Part shown: positions 1-8,622 of the stretch, piece after piece
Layout of the letters: each line of letters begins with the position of its first letter
How positions within the stretch are numbered: the first letter of the stretch is position 1
Source: Zestomonas carbonaria
GTDB taxonomy: Bacteria > Pseudomonadota > Gammaproteobacteria > Pseudomonadales > Pseudomonadaceae
DNA length: 64,000 nt
Direction of reading: 5' to 3'
Assembly: GCF_904061905.1 (NCBI RefSeq)
Contig: NZ_CAJFCI010000071.1
Location: forward strand, 127,173 to 191,172
Translations under genes and position numbers: made by a program
The notes under the pieces: model-generated
What the model was told of the DNA's origin: nothing
The model's database searches: none
Seen by the model: only the letters and a program-made list of their open reading frames with translations

Positions 1-14
1 GGCACGGACAGCCC

Positions 15-52
15 CCTCTCCCATTCATGGGAGAGGGTTGGGGAGAGGGGCG
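15..52. repeat. CTCTCCC/GGGAGAGG intergenic palindrome
   Basis: Arms CCTCTCCC and GGGAGAGG flank a short centre, followed by a second GGGGAGAGGGG. The same element recurs near 39.82-39.94, 51.16-51.29 and 56.62-57.00 kb, always between genes. It behaves like a REP-type repeat. The rest of 53-190 shows nothing beyond the leader of the next gene. Confidence 0.7.
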
Positions 53-190
53 GAGCCAGACAACGACACCGGCCCCTTTCCGCCAGGCGTGCCCCAGGAA
101 GCCCCGCATGGACATCGACTCGCCCTGAAGCCGGACGAGGCTGGCTATACTGCCCCGCAGTTCGCTCCGACAGCTATACAAGGGTTACCG

Positions 191-1264
191 ATGACGGCCC
201 CCACCCGCGACCAACTGCTGCGCCTGCGTCGTACGCTGCTGGCCTATACCGCTTCGCTTCTGCATCTCGTGCTCTGCTGGCTGGCCTTCTGGGCCGGCTT
301 CATGTCCATCAGCCTGGGCGGCATGGCGGTGCTGACCTTCGTGGTGATGGTCCTCGGCGTGCTGTTCATGCTGGCCATCTGGCTCAACCTCAACCTGCGC
401 TTCCACGACCCGAGCATGACCCAGGCGCAGATGTGCTGGGCGATCGCCGTGGTGTTCGTCAGCGCCTATTTCGTCGATACCCTGCGTCCGCTGTTCCTGA
501 TGATGGCGCTGGTGGTGCTGATGTTCGGCGCCTTCCACCTGCGCTTCAGCGGCTATCTCCGCATCGGCCTGTTCGTGGTGTTGTGCTACGCGCTGCTGAT
601 GTTCGCCCTGTACCGGCGCGGCGCCCCCATCGAGCCACGGGTCGAGCTGATCCAGGCCCTGGTGTTCTTCACCCTCATCGTCGGGGTGTCGATGCTCGGC
701 CTGGAGATGAGCAACCTGCGCACCACCTTGCAGCAGCGCAACCGCGACCTGCACCAGGCGGTCGAGCGTGTCCAGCACCTGGCGATCACCGACGAACTGA
801 CCGGGCTGTACAACCGTCGTTTCGCCAAGGAGCTGCTGGCCCAGCAGAAGGCGTTGGCCGATCGCGGCCAGTACGACTTCGTGGTCTGCCTGGTCAACCT
901 GGACCTCTTCAAGGCGGTCAACGACCGCTTCGGCCACGCCGGCGGCGACGAAGTGCTGCGGCAGGTCGCCCAGTTGTTCCGGCAGGTGGTGCGCGATGTG
1001 GACTTCGTCGCCCGGCTTGGCGGAGAAGAGTTCCTGCTGTTGCTCTCGCGCACCGACAGCGCCGGTGCCGAACTGATGGTCGAACGCCTGCGCCAGACCC
1101 TGCGTGAAACGGCCTGGGAAGGCTTTCCGGACCTGCGCCTGACCCTGTCGGTGGGCATCAGCGCCTATCGTGTCGAGGAACCCTGGGAGGAAACCCTGCA
1201 ACGCGCCGATGCCGCGCTGTACCAGGCCAAGGCCAAGGGGCGCGATCGGGTGGAGATGCAATAG
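191..1264 (+). CDS. Membrane-anchored diguanylate cyclase (GGDEF)
   Basis: Predicted to make cyclic di-GMP from two GTP at the inner membrane. The 357-residue protein has about six hydrophobic segments in roughly residues 15-185, a short helical linker (QQRNRDLHQAVERVQ) and a C-terminal GGDEF domain. The active-site motif is the GGEEF variant (ARLGGEEF), and an RxxD inhibitory site (RDVD) sits exactly five residues before it, so product feedback is likely. The start at 191 has AAGGG upstream. An in-frame extension back to 38 runs through a REP-like repeat and was rejected. The gene stands alone and converges with the ABC ATPase downstream. The signal sensed by the membrane part is unknown. 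Confidence 0.9.
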   Translation: MTAPTRDQLLRLRRTLLAYTASLLHLVLCWLAFWAGFMSISLGGMAVLTFVVMVLGVLFMLAIWLNLNLRFHDPSMTQAQMCWAIAVVFVSAYFVDTLRPLFLMMALVVLMFGAFHLRFSGYLRIGLFVVLCYALLMFALYRRGAPIEPRVELIQALVFFTLIVGVSMLGLEMSNLRTTLQQRNRDLHQAVERVQHLAITDELTGLYNRRFAKELLAQQKALADRGQYDFVVCLVNLDLFKAVNDRFGHAGGDEVLRQVAQLFRQVVRDVDFVARLGGEEFLLLLSRTDSAGAELMVERLRQTLRETAWEGFPDLRLTLSVGISAYRVEEPWEETLQRADAALYQAKAKGRDRVEMQ

Positions 1265-1320
1265 GCGGGAGGTGCGTTTCGCGCGGGAGCGGCCGGCCCT
1301 GGGGGCTCGTTCCCGGCGGA

Positions 1321-2433
1321 TTAGCTGGCGGAAGCGTCCTGGTAGCGGCGGACGCCGGATTCGCCAAGCTTGAGCTGCGCGGCGATGCTGCCCTGGGCGG
1401 GGAACACCACCAGGTGGTCGGCGGCGATGCGGATGCCGACGTGGGCACCCGTCGGGTAGTCGACGTGGCTGGGGAAGATCGATTCCAACTGGGTGCCGGT
1501 CGGCAATTGCAGGCGATAGAGCGTCGCCGCGCCGAGGAAGGTCTTGCCGACGATCAGGGCCTGCAGGGCGCTGTCCGGGGCATGCACGATGTCGTCCGGG
1601 CGCAGCAGCACATCCACGGCGCTGCCGGTCGGCCAGGTGTAGGCGCGGTTGCCGCGAATCGGCCCAAGCTCTGTCTGTACCGCCTCGGGACTGAGCAACT
1701 GGCCACGGATGAAGTAGCCCTGGCCGATGAAGCTGGCGACGAAGGGCGTCAGCGGCTCGTGGTAGAGGTTGTAGGGTGTGTCCCACTGCTCCAGGTGACC
1801 ATCCTTGAACACCCCGACATGGTCGCTGACGGCGAAGGCTTCCTCCTGGTCGTGGGTGACCAGGATGGCGCTGGTGCCGCGCATCTTGAGAATGTCGCGA
1901 ACCTCATGGCTGAGACGCCGGCGCAGCTCGCCATCGAGGTTGGAGAAGGGTTCGTCGAGCAGCAGCAGTTGCGGCTGCGGTGCCAGCGCGCGGGCCAGCG
2001 CGACGCGCTGCTGCTGGCCGCCGGACAGCTCGTGGGGGTAGCGGCGGGCCAGTGTGCCGAGCTTGACCAGCTCCAGCAGTTCGCCAGTGATGCGCTTGCG
2101 CTCCGGGTGCTGGCGGATGCCGAAGGCGATGTTGTCGGCCACCGTCAGGTGCGGGAACAGCGCATAGTCCTGGAACACCATGCCGATCCGCCGCTTCTCC
2201 GGCGCCAGGGTGAAGCCGGCGCGGGAGATCACTTCGTCGCCCAGTTGGATCTCGCCTTCGTGCACCGGCTCGAAACCGGCGATGGCGCGCAGGGTGGTGG
2301 TCTTGCCGCAGCCGGACGGGCCGAGCAGGCAGCCGATGTCGCCAGCGTTGAGATGCAGGTTGAGCTGCTGGACGATCTGGTGCCGACCGTAGCCGCAGGC
2401 CAGGTCGCGCAGGCTCAGCAGGAGTTCGCTCAT
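1321..2433 (-). CDS. ABC transporter ATP-binding protein (PotA/FbpC-like)
   Basis: Cytoplasmic ATPase subunit of an importer, 370 residues. Visible motifs are the Walker A GPSGCGKTT, the signature LSGGQQQR, the Walker B LLLLDEPFSNLD and the switch His in VTHDQEEA. A C-terminal TOBE-like region of about 110 residues (LLRPDDIV, then GKTFLGAATLYRLQLPTG) is typical of Fe3+, spermidine or sulfate importers. The start overlaps the argF stop as ATGA, so the two are translationally coupled. No permease or binding protein lies nearby, so the substrate cannot be read from context. A homologue follows argF in P. aeruginosa. Confidence 0.88.
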   Translation of the reverse strand: MSELLLSLRDLACGYGRHQIVQQLNLHLNAGDIGCLLGPSGCGKTTTLRAIAGFEPVHEGEIQLGDEVISRAGFTLAPEKRRIGMVFQDYALFPHLTVADNIAFGIRQHPERKRITGELLELVKLGTLARRYPHELSGGQQQRVALARALAPQPQLLLLDEPFSNLDGELRRRLSHEVRDILKMRGTSAILVTHDQEEAFAVSDHVGVFKDGHLEQWDTPYNLYHEPLTPFVASFIGQGYFIRGQLLSPEAVQTELGPIRGNRAYTWPTGSAVDVLLRPDDIVHAPDSALQALIVGKTFLGAATLYRLQLPTGTQLESIFPSHVDYPTGAHVGIRIAADHLVVFPAQGSIAAQLKLGESGVRRYQDASAS

Positions 2434-3350
2434 GCGTGGTGGTAGGCCGGTTCGACGAGCATTTCGAGCAGCGCCTTCTGTGCGTGCAGGCGGTTCTCCG
2501 CCTGGTCCCAGGCCCGCGAGCGCGGGTCGTCGAGCAGGTCCTCGCTGATTTCCTCGCCACGGTGGGCGGGCAGGCAATGCAGGAAGATCACGTCCTCGGC
2601 GGCCTGGTCGAGCAGGGCGCGGTTCACCTGGTAGGGACGGAACAGCGCGAGACGTTCGGCGGCCTCGTCTTCCTGGCCCATGGAGGCCCACACGTCGGTG
2701 CTCACCAGGTGGGCGCCCTGCACGGCTTCGCGCGGGTCGCGCAGCAGGGTCACACGGTCGCCGGCCTGGGCGAGCAGTTCGGCGCTGGGCTCGTAGCCCT
2801 CCGGGCAGGCGACGCGCAGGTGGAAGTCGAACTGGATGGCGGCTTCTATGTAGCTGTTGCACATGTTGTTGCCGTCGCCGATCCAGGCGGCGGTCTTGCC
2901 CTGGATGCTGCCGCGCTGTTCGAGGTAGGTCTGCATGTCGGCGAGCAACTGGCAGGGATGCAGGTCGTCCGACAGGCCGTTGATCACCGGCACCTGCGAA
3001 TGCGCGGCGAACTCGGTGAGGGTGCTGTGGGCGAAGGTGCGGATCATCACCGCGTCGAGCATGCGCGACATGACGATGGCGCAGTCGCCGATCGGCTCGC
3101 CGCGGCCGAGCTGGGTGTCGCGCGGCGACAGGAAGATGGCCTGGCCGCCGAGCTGGATCATGCCGGCCTCGAAGGACAACCGGGTGCGGGTCGAGGCCTT
3201 CTCGAAGATCATCCCCAGCACGCGGTTCTTCAGCGGCTCGTAGAGCACCCCTCGGTTGCGCAGGTCCTTCAGCTCGACGCCGCGCCGGATCAGGCCATTC
3301 AGCTCCTGGGGCGTGCAGTCCATTAGCGAGAGGAAGTGTCTTGCGCTCAT
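2430..3350 (-). CDS. argF: Ornithine carbamoyltransferase, anabolic
   Basis: Makes citrulline from ornithine and carbamoyl phosphate in arginine biosynthesis. The 306-residue length is the family norm. The carbamoyl-phosphate loop STRTR (in EKASTRTRLSFE), the HPCQ motif (DDLHPCQLLAD) and the ornithine-binding HCLP (IFLHCLPAHRG) are all intact. It is first in a two-gene unit with the ABC ATPase, overlapping by four bases. argG, the next biosynthetic step, lies at 11.4 kb on the other strand. Confidence 0.97.
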   Translation of the reverse strand: MSARHFLSLMDCTPQELNGLIRRGVELKDLRNRGVLYEPLKNRVLGMIFEKASTRTRLSFEAGMIQLGGQAIFLSPRDTQLGRGEPIGDCAIVMSRMLDAVMIRTFAHSTLTEFAAHSQVPVINGLSDDLHPCQLLADMQTYLEQRGSIQGKTAAWIGDGNNMCNSYIEAAIQFDFHLRVACPEGYEPSAELLAQAGDRVTLLRDPREAVQGAHLVSTDVWASMGQEDEAAERLALFRPYQVNRALLDQAAEDVIFLHCLPAHRGEEISEDLLDDPRSRAWDQAENRLHAQKALLEMLVEPAYHHA

Positions 3351-3354
3351 GGTT

Positions 3355-3395
3355 CAGTACCTACGACTTATTTTCAGTATCGGGCCGAGGTACTG
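3355..3395. promoter_or_regulatory. Inverted repeat in the argF leader
   Basis: CAGTACCT (3355-3362) and AGGTACTG (3388-3395) form an 8-bp inverted repeat immediately upstream of argF. It could be a regulatory or leader structure. In P. aeruginosa argF is repressed by ArgR, but I could not convincingly align an ArgR site. Nothing else is seen in 3396-3647. Confidence 0.25.
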
Positions 3396-3647
3396 GCCGG
3401 CTTTCGCGAGAAAAAACGGACTGAACCTGCGGCGGGACCGCATGGAGCGGAAATTCGGGAAAGGCGCGATCTTATAAGGAAGTATCGCATTGGAGCAAAT
3501 TCTGCCTGGAATGCCGGAGGGGACATTTCGTCAGGAAATGTTCGTGGGGACTTTTCAGGTTTGTCTTAGGGAACTCGCTGGAGGATGCCTGTAGCTTCTC
3601 GCTGCCGCTCGGAGGAGCGGCTATCAAATCCATACAGGAGTATGTCC

Positions 3648-4082
3648 ATGAAGAAGTTTTGGGGGGCTGCCGCACTGGCAGCGGTTGTCGCTACTGCCAG
3701 TGGTTGCACCAGCTACAACATCAACCAGCCGACGGCTCCGGTAGCCGGCGAGGTGAAGGCAGACCTGACTGCCGATGTGAAGGTGGGTGAAGCGATCAGC
3801 GGCCAGTCCAACGTCAACATCCTGTTCGGCTTCCTCAAGCTGGGCGGCGACAGCCAGTTCGCCGATGGCGTGACCTATGGTGGCGACAGCGGTTCCGCAC
3901 TGGCTGTCTTCGACCCGGTATCCAGCGCCAAGGCCGCTGCCGCGTTCAAGGCGGTGAAGAGCTCCGGCGCCGACCTGATCGTCGCGCCGCGTTACGAAGT
4001 GACCGTCAACGACTACTTCGTCTTCAAGCAGGTTGAAGTAAAGGTAACCGGCAACAAGGGCAGCATCAGCAGCATCCGTTGA
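3648..4082 (+). CDS. Small lipoprotein, unknown function
   Basis: A 144-residue predicted lipoprotein. The signal peptide MKKFWGAAALAAVVATASG ends at a lipobox Cys (ASGC). The mature part is glycine- and alanine-rich with two predicted beta-rich stretches and no family I recognise with confidence. CAGGAG at 3635-3640 gives normal spacing to the ATG at 3648; the ATG at 3642 is too close to the Shine-Dalgarno. A similar small gene follows argF divergently in P. aeruginosa (from memory). The GC-rich hairpin at 4091-4118 may end its transcript. Confidence 0.8.
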   Translation: MKKFWGAAALAAVVATASGCTSYNINQPTAPVAGEVKADLTADVKVGEAISGQSNVNILFGFLKLGGDSQFADGVTYGGDSGSALAVFDPVSSAKAAAAFKAVKSSGADLIVAPRYEVTVNDYFVFKQVEVKVTGNKGSISSIR

Positions 4083-4261
4083 TGCTCGCCGGGCCGGCCA
4101 GGCGATCCCTGCCGGCCCACTCTCCTACAATCCTTCTCCCTGATGGGGCGCGATTCACCCGACATAAGCTGGTGGCGCCCACCCGCCTCTCGTTCCATAG
4201 TGCGACGACACGACCGGCAGCCTGTCGAGCCGCCGGCGGAACAATAACGAGAGGCAAGGCA

Positions 4262-6370
4262 ATGACCAGGACCCTCCATCACCGTGCGTGCCACCTGTGC
4301 GAGGCCATCTGCGGCCTGACCATCGAAACCGAGCGCCTGGACGATGGTTCCCAGCGCATCCTGTCGATCAAGGGCGACGCCGAAGATAGCTTCAGCCGTG
4401 GCCACATCTGTCCCAAGGCCGTGGCCCTGCAGGACATCCAGAACGATCCCGACCGCCTGCGCCAGCCGATGCGCCGTATCGGCGACACCTGGCAGCCGAT
4501 CGCCTGGGACGAGGCTTTCGAGCTGGTCGCCGAGCGTCTGGCCGATATCCAGGCCCGCCACGGGAAGAACGCCGTGGCCGTGTACCAGGGCAATCCCAGC
4601 GTGCACAACTACGGGCTGATGACCCACAGCAACTACTTCCTCGGCCTGCTCAGGACCCGCAATCGCTATTCGGCGACCTCGGTGGACCAGTTGCCGCACC
4701 ATCTGGTCAGCCACCTGATGTATGGTCATGGCCTGCTGATCCCGATCCCGGATATCGACCATACCGACTTCATGCTGATTCTCGGCGGCAACCCGCTGGC
4801 TTCCAACGGCAGCATCATGACCGTGCCGGACGTGGAGAAGCGCCTCAAGGCGCTCAAGGCGAGAGGCGGCAAGCTGGTGGTGGTCGACCCTCGGCGCAGC
4901 GAGACGGCGGCCATCGCCGACCAGCATCTGTTCGTGCGGCCGGGGCAGGATGCGGCGCTACTGCTGGGCGTGCTCAATACGCTGTTCGCCGAAGGCCTGG
5001 CCCGAGCGACGCACCTGCCGGTTTCCGGTCTCGACGAGGTACGCGCCGCCATCGCGGATTTCAATGCCGAGTCCATGAGCCGACGCTGCGGCGTGCCGGC
5101 CGAGGACATCCGCCAACTGGCCCGCGACTTCGCCGCCGCCGAACGGGCGGTGTGCTACGGGCGCATGGGCGTTTCCACCCAGGCGTTCGGCACCCTCTGC
5201 CAGTGGCTGGTGCAGTTGATCAACCTGGTGACCGGCAATCTTGACCGCGAGGGCGGGGCGCTGTGCACCCAGCCGGCGGTGGACCTGGTTTCCAGCACCT
5301 CGGGCGGCCACTTCGAGCGCTGGCGGAGCCGCGTTTCCGGCCTGCCCGAATACGCCGGCGAGTTGCCGGTGGCGGCGCTCGCCGAGGAAATGCTGGTGCC
5401 GGGAGAAGGGCAGGTGCGCGCGCTGGTCACGGTGGCCGGCAACCCGGTGCTGTCGACGCCCAACGGCCGGCAACTGGAGCAGGCGCTGGAGGGGCTGGAA
5501 TTCATGCTCAGCATCGACCTCTACATCAACGAGACCACCCGCCATGCCGACCTGATCCTGCCGCCGACCGCTCCCCTGGAGCATGATCACTACGACACCT
5601 CGTTCAACCTGTTCGCCGTACGCAACGTCACCCGCTTCAACGAGGCGGTGCTGGACAAGCCGGACGGCGTGCTGCACGACTGGGAAATCTTCGTCGCCCT
5701 GGCCCAAGCCTTTGCCGCGCGTACCGGTGCGGAGCTGAAACCGACCATGCCGCCGGAGCAGATGATCGACCTGGGGCTGCGTTTCGGGCCCTATGGCGAG
5801 CGGAGCGAACACAAGTTGTCCCTGGCTGCGCTGCGCGAGCATCCCCATGGCCTCGACCTGGGCCCGCTGCGGCCGAACCTTGCCGGCCGGCTGAAGAACC
5901 CCGAACAGGCCGTCCAGGCCGCGCCGGCCCTGTTGCTCGCCGACCTGCAACGGCTCGCGGCACAACCCGAGCCCGAAGCCGGTGAGTTGCTGCTGATCGG
6001 TCGCCGCCATGTGCGCAGCAACAACTCCTGGATGCACAACTATCACCGCCTGGTGAAGGGCAAGCCGCGTCACCAGTTGCTGATGAATCCTGAGGACCTG
6101 ACCCGGCGCGGCCTAGTCGATGGCCAGCGGGTCCGGGTGCGTTCCCGGGTCGGCGAGATCGAGGTGGAGGTGGCGGCCAGCGACGAGATGATGCCCGGCG
6201 TGGTCAGCATGCCGCACGGCTGGGGACATGGCCGTCCCGGCGTGCGCATGACCATCGCCAGCGCCCAGCCGGGCGCCAGCGTCAACGACCTGACCGACGA
6301 ACGCCGGCTCGACGCGGTGTCCGGCAATGCGGCTCTGAATGGCGTGCCGGTGGAGGTGGAAGCCGCCTGA
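4262..6370 (+). CDS. Molybdopterin-containing oxidoreductase with N-terminal 4Fe-4S site
   Basis: A 702-residue member of the DMSO reductase superfamily, with no signal peptide, so cytoplasmic. The N-terminus carries the 4Fe-4S motif C10-x2-C13-x3-C17 with a fourth Cys in SRGHICPKA. The molybdopterin domains follow (LILGGNPLASNG, VVVDPRRSETA) and a C-terminal Mo-cofactor binding domain near HVRSNNSWMHNYHR. The expected molybdenum-ligand position seems to be Ser in SATSVDQLP rather than Cys or Sec; this is tentative. CGAGAGG at 4249-4254 supports the start, whereas an upstream in-frame ATG at 4079 overlaps the preceding gene's stop. No partner subunits are adjacent and the substrate is unknown. 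Confidence 0.88.
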   Translation: MTRTLHHRACHLCEAICGLTIETERLDDGSQRILSIKGDAEDSFSRGHICPKAVALQDIQNDPDRLRQPMRRIGDTWQPIAWDEAFELVAERLADIQARHGKNAVAVYQGNPSVHNYGLMTHSNYFLGLLRTRNRYSATSVDQLPHHLVSHLMYGHGLLIPIPDIDHTDFMLILGGNPLASNGSIMTVPDVEKRLKALKARGGKLVVVDPRRSETAAIADQHLFVRPGQDAALLLGVLNTLFAEGLARATHLPVSGLDEVRAAIADFNAESMSRRCGVPAEDIRQLARDFAAAERAVCYGRMGVSTQAFGTLCQWLVQLINLVTGNLDREGGALCTQPAVDLVSSTSGGHFERWRSRVSGLPEYAGELPVAALAEEMLVPGEGQVRALVTVAGNPVLSTPNGRQLEQALEGLEFMLSIDLYINETTRHADLILPPTAPLEHDHYDTSFNLFAVRNVTRFNEAVLDKPDGVLHDWEIFVALAQAFAARTGAELKPTMPPEQMIDLGLRFGPYGERSEHKLSLAALREHPHGLDLGPLRPNLAGRLKNPEQAVQAAPALLLADLQRLAAQPEPEAGELLLIGRRHVRSNNSWMHNYHRLVKGKPRHQLLMNPEDLTRRGLVDGQRVRVRSRVGEIEVEVAASDEMMPGVVSMPHGWGHGRPGVRMTIASAQPGASVNDLTDERRLDAVSGNAALNGVPVEVEAA

Positions 6371-6481
6371 GCGGGTTCGTGGATGGCCCCGGGTGAAGGC
6401 CGAGCGCCACGCTCGGCTTTCCTGTACAATCCCGCCATCGTGCCGACCGGTGAGTCGGGAAGTTCAGTGCCGAGGTGCCCA

Positions 6482-6808
6482 ATGGATATCATCGAAACCA
6501 TCAAAGAGCAGATCGCCAACAACGCCATCCTGCTGTACATGAAAGGCTCGCCGAATGCTCCGCAGTGCGGTTTCTCCGCCAAGGCGGCACAAGTCGTGAT
6601 GGCCTGCGGCGAGAAGTTCGCCTATGTCGACATCCTGCAGAACCCGGAAATCCGCGCCAACCTGCCGAAGTACGCCAACTGGCCGACCTTCCCGCAACTG
6701 TGGGTCAACGGCGAGTTGGTCGGCGGCAGCGACATCATGATCGAGATGTTCGAGAAGGGCGAATTGCAGCCCCTGATCAAGGAAGCGGCAGCCAAGGCCA
6801 ACGCCTGA
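6482..6808 (+). CDS. grxD: Monothiol glutaredoxin, Grx4 type
   Basis: Binds or delivers a glutathione-ligated 2Fe-2S cluster in Fe-S assembly and iron sensing. The 108-residue protein carries the diagnostic CGFS active site (PNAPQCGFSAKAAQ), the WPTFPQLWVNG glutathione-binding loop and GGSDI. GAGGTG upstream supports the start, and a strong terminator follows. Its neighbours bfrB and bfd are also iron-homeostasis genes. Confidence 0.95.
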   Translation: MDIIETIKEQIANNAILLYMKGSPNAPQCGFSAKAAQVVMACGEKFAYVDILQNPEIRANLPKYANWPTFPQLWVNGELVGGSDIMIEMFEKGELQPLIKEAAAKANA

Positions 6809-6827
6809 TACTTCCGCCGGATATACG

Positions 6828-6854
6828 AAAAAGCCCCGCATCGCGGGGCTTTTT
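6828..6854 (+). terminator. Rho-independent terminator after grxD
   Basis: AAGCCCCGC-ATC-GCGGGGCTT hairpin followed by a T run, with A residues upstream, so it may also end bfrB transcription from the other side. Confidence 0.9.
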
Positions 6855-6909
6855 CATTGGCTCATCGAACAGAAGAGCTTGCGGCAACGACACATCGTGC
6901 CGGGCGGCG

Positions 6910-7380
6910 TTATTCGTCCATCTGCGACTGCAGGTAGTTTTCCAGACCCACTTTGTCGATCAGGCCCAGTTGGGTTTCCAGCCAGTCGATGTGCTCTTCC
7001 TCGGACTCGAGGATTTCTTCCAGCAGGTCGCGGCTGCCGTAGTCGCCGACGCTCTCGCAGTAGGCGATGGCTGCCTTGAGGTCGGGCACCGCGCTCATTT
7101 CCAGCTTCAGGTCGCTGGTGAGCATTTCCTTGGTGTTCTCGCCGATGTGCAGCTTGCCGAGGTCCTGCAGGTTCGGCACGCCCTCCAGGAACAGGATGCG
7201 CTTGGTCAGCTTGTCGGCGTGCTTCATCTCGTCGATGGACTCGTGGTACTCGTGCTCGCCCAGCTTGTTCAGGCCCCAGTCTTCGTACATGCGGGCATGC
7301 AGGAAGTACTGGTTGATCGCGACCAGTTCGTTGCCGAGAACTTTATTGAGATGTTGGATGACTTTCTTGTCGCCTTTCAT
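6910..7380 (-). CDS. bfrB: Bacterioferritin BfrB
   Basis: Heme-containing 24-mer that oxidises and stores iron as a mineral core. The 156 residues begin MKGDKKVIQHLNKVLGNEL. The ferroxidase ligands Glu18, Glu51 and His54 and the heme-axial Met52 (IDEMKHADK) are present, as is the C-terminal EEEH motif. It is separated from bfd by about 200 bases containing a terminator, so it probably has its own promoter. Bfd is its electron-donor partner for iron release, known from P. aeruginosa. Confidence 0.96.
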   Translation of the reverse strand: MKGDKKVIQHLNKVLGNELVAINQYFLHARMYEDWGLNKLGEHEYHESIDEMKHADKLTKRILFLEGVPNLQDLGKLHIGENTKEMLTSDLKLEMSAVPDLKAAIAYCESVGDYGSRDLLEEILESEEEHIDWLETQLGLIDKVGLENYLQSQMDE

Positions 7381-7540
7381 ATTCGCCTCCTGCCACGCAA
7401 GGAAATGGGATTTTCAAATTGTGGTCCCGGAGAAATTCTCTGTCAAACATAAGTTATTGAAATATAAGTAAAAATTAATCTGAATACGAATGTTTAAGTT
7501 CTGCGTTTTGGCGTTAAATGCTTGAAATTAAGGCATAAAA

Positions 7541-7564
7541 AAACCGGACATCAAGTCCGGTTTT
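7541..7564 (-). terminator. Rho-independent terminator of bfd
   Basis: ACCGGACATCAAGTCCGGT hairpin with a T run on the minus strand, just beyond the bfd stop. It should insulate bfrB from bfd. Confidence 0.88.
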
Positions 7565-7586
7565 CGGTGAGACGGGAAACGATGGA

Positions 7587-7805
7587 TCAGGCGACTGCGA
7601 ATCCGGCCGGGTAGGCGAGGGAGGCCTGGCTGCTCTGCACTTCGCCGAGGGTCTCGCGGACCACTTGCTTGGCCAGGCAGGCGCATTTGCCGCATTGGGT
7701 TCCGACGCCGAGATTCTCGCGGACATCACGGTAGCTGCAGCAACCTTCGTAGATCGCTTCGCGGATTTGACCGTCGGTGACACCTTGGCAGAGGCAGACG
7801 TACAT
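7587..7805 (-). CDS. bfd: Bacterioferritin-associated ferredoxin Bfd
   Basis: A 72-residue 2Fe-2S ferredoxin that docks on BfrB and reduces its heme so that stored iron is released. The four ligands Cys4, Cys6, Cys38 and Cys41 (VCLC and TQCGKC) are in the usual positions. A Fur-like box lies about 53 bases upstream of the start codon, which fits induction when iron is low. It is transcribed toward bfrB but ended by a terminator. Confidence 0.96.
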   Translation of the reverse strand: MYVCLCQGVTDGQIREAIYEGCCSYRDVRENLGVGTQCGKCACLAKQVVRETLGEVQSSQASLAYPAGFAVA

Positions 7806-7857
7806 GAATGAGGCCCACAGCGTTGGGTTGGCTTTATGGGCAGGATATTAATCTTAA

Positions 7858-7872
7858 TGAGAATGCTTGTCA
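7858..7872 (-). promoter_or_regulatory. Putative Fur box upstream of bfd
   Basis: TGAGAATGCTTGTCA matches the 7-1-7 Fur consensus TGATAATnATTATCA at 11 of 14 informative positions. It sits in the bfd promoter region. bfd is a known iron-starvation gene in P. aeruginosa. Confidence 0.6.
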
Positions 7873-7947
7873 AAGATGCGCTGAACGCTTTCTCATTTGC
7901 ACCTGAAAGGCCCGCCCTAGAGCGGGCGGGCAGGTGGGGCAGGGGGC

Positions 7948-8622
7948 TCAGTCGTAGTCGTCGATCCAACCGCCCATCTCTTTCCAGCGGTTGACGATGC
8001 CGCAGAACAGCTCGGCGGTCTTCTCGGTGTCGTAGCGCGCGGAGTGCGCTTCCTTGCCGTCGAAGTCGATGCCGGCGGCCTGGCAGGCCTTTGCCAGCAC
8101 TGTCTGGCCGTAGGCCAGGCCCGCCAGGGTGGCGGTGTCGAAGCTGGAGAACGGGTGGAACGGGTTGCGCTTGATGCCGCAGCGCGCGACCGCGGCGTTG
8201 AGAAAGCCGAGGTCGAAGCTGCTGTTGTGGCCGACCAGGATGGCGCGCTTGCAACCGTTGGACTTGATCGACTTGCGCAGGCCCCGGAAGATCTCCGCCA
8301 GCGCGTGCTCCTCGCTGACCGCCATGCGCAGCGGGTGGTCGAGCTTGATGCCGGTGAACTCCAGCGCCGCCGCTTCGATATTGGCGCCCTCGAAGGGCTC
8401 GATGCGGAAGAAGTGGGTGTGGTCCGGGTAGAGGAAGCCGCTTTCATCCATGGCGACGGTGGTCGCGGCGATTTCCAGCAGGGCGTCGGTGGCGCAGTTG
8501 AAGCCGCCAGTCTCGACATCCACCACTACCGGCAGGTAGCCGCGGAAGCGCGCCGCCATCGGGTGGCGCGGGCCGGATGGCAGGCTGCCGTCGAGTTCGT
8601 CGTCGAAATGCTCTTCGCTCAC
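7948..8622 (-). CDS. rnt: Ribonuclease T
   Basis: A 3'-to-5' exoribonuclease that trims tRNA and other stable RNA 3' ends. The 224-residue DEDDh-family protein shows Exo I VVDVETGGF, Exo II HNSSFDLGF and Exo III HSARYDTEKTA. The GTG start overlaps the pyrC stop as GTGA, indicating translational coupling. The length equals what I recall for the P. aeruginosa protein. Confidence 0.95.
   Translation of the reverse strand: MSEEHFDDELDGSLPSGPRHPMAARFRGYLPVVVDVETGGFNCATDALLEIAATTVAMDESGFLYPDHTHFFRIEPFEGANIEAAALEFTGIKLDHPLRMAVSEEHALAEIFRGLRKSIKSNGCKRAILVGHNSSFDLGFLNAAVARCGIKRNPFHPFSSFDTATLAGLAYGQTVLAKACQAAGIDFDGKEAHSARYDTEKTAELFCGIVNRWKEMGGWIDDYD

Noticed and set aside
38..190. N-terminal extension of the diguanylate cyclase
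   Set aside because: Begins inside a palindromic repeat, lacks a Shine-Dalgarno and adds no membrane segment; 191 has a good AAGGG.
185..1786. 533-codon minus-strand frame over the diguanylate cyclase
   Set aside because: Antisense shadow of a gene with intact GGEEF and RxxD motifs.
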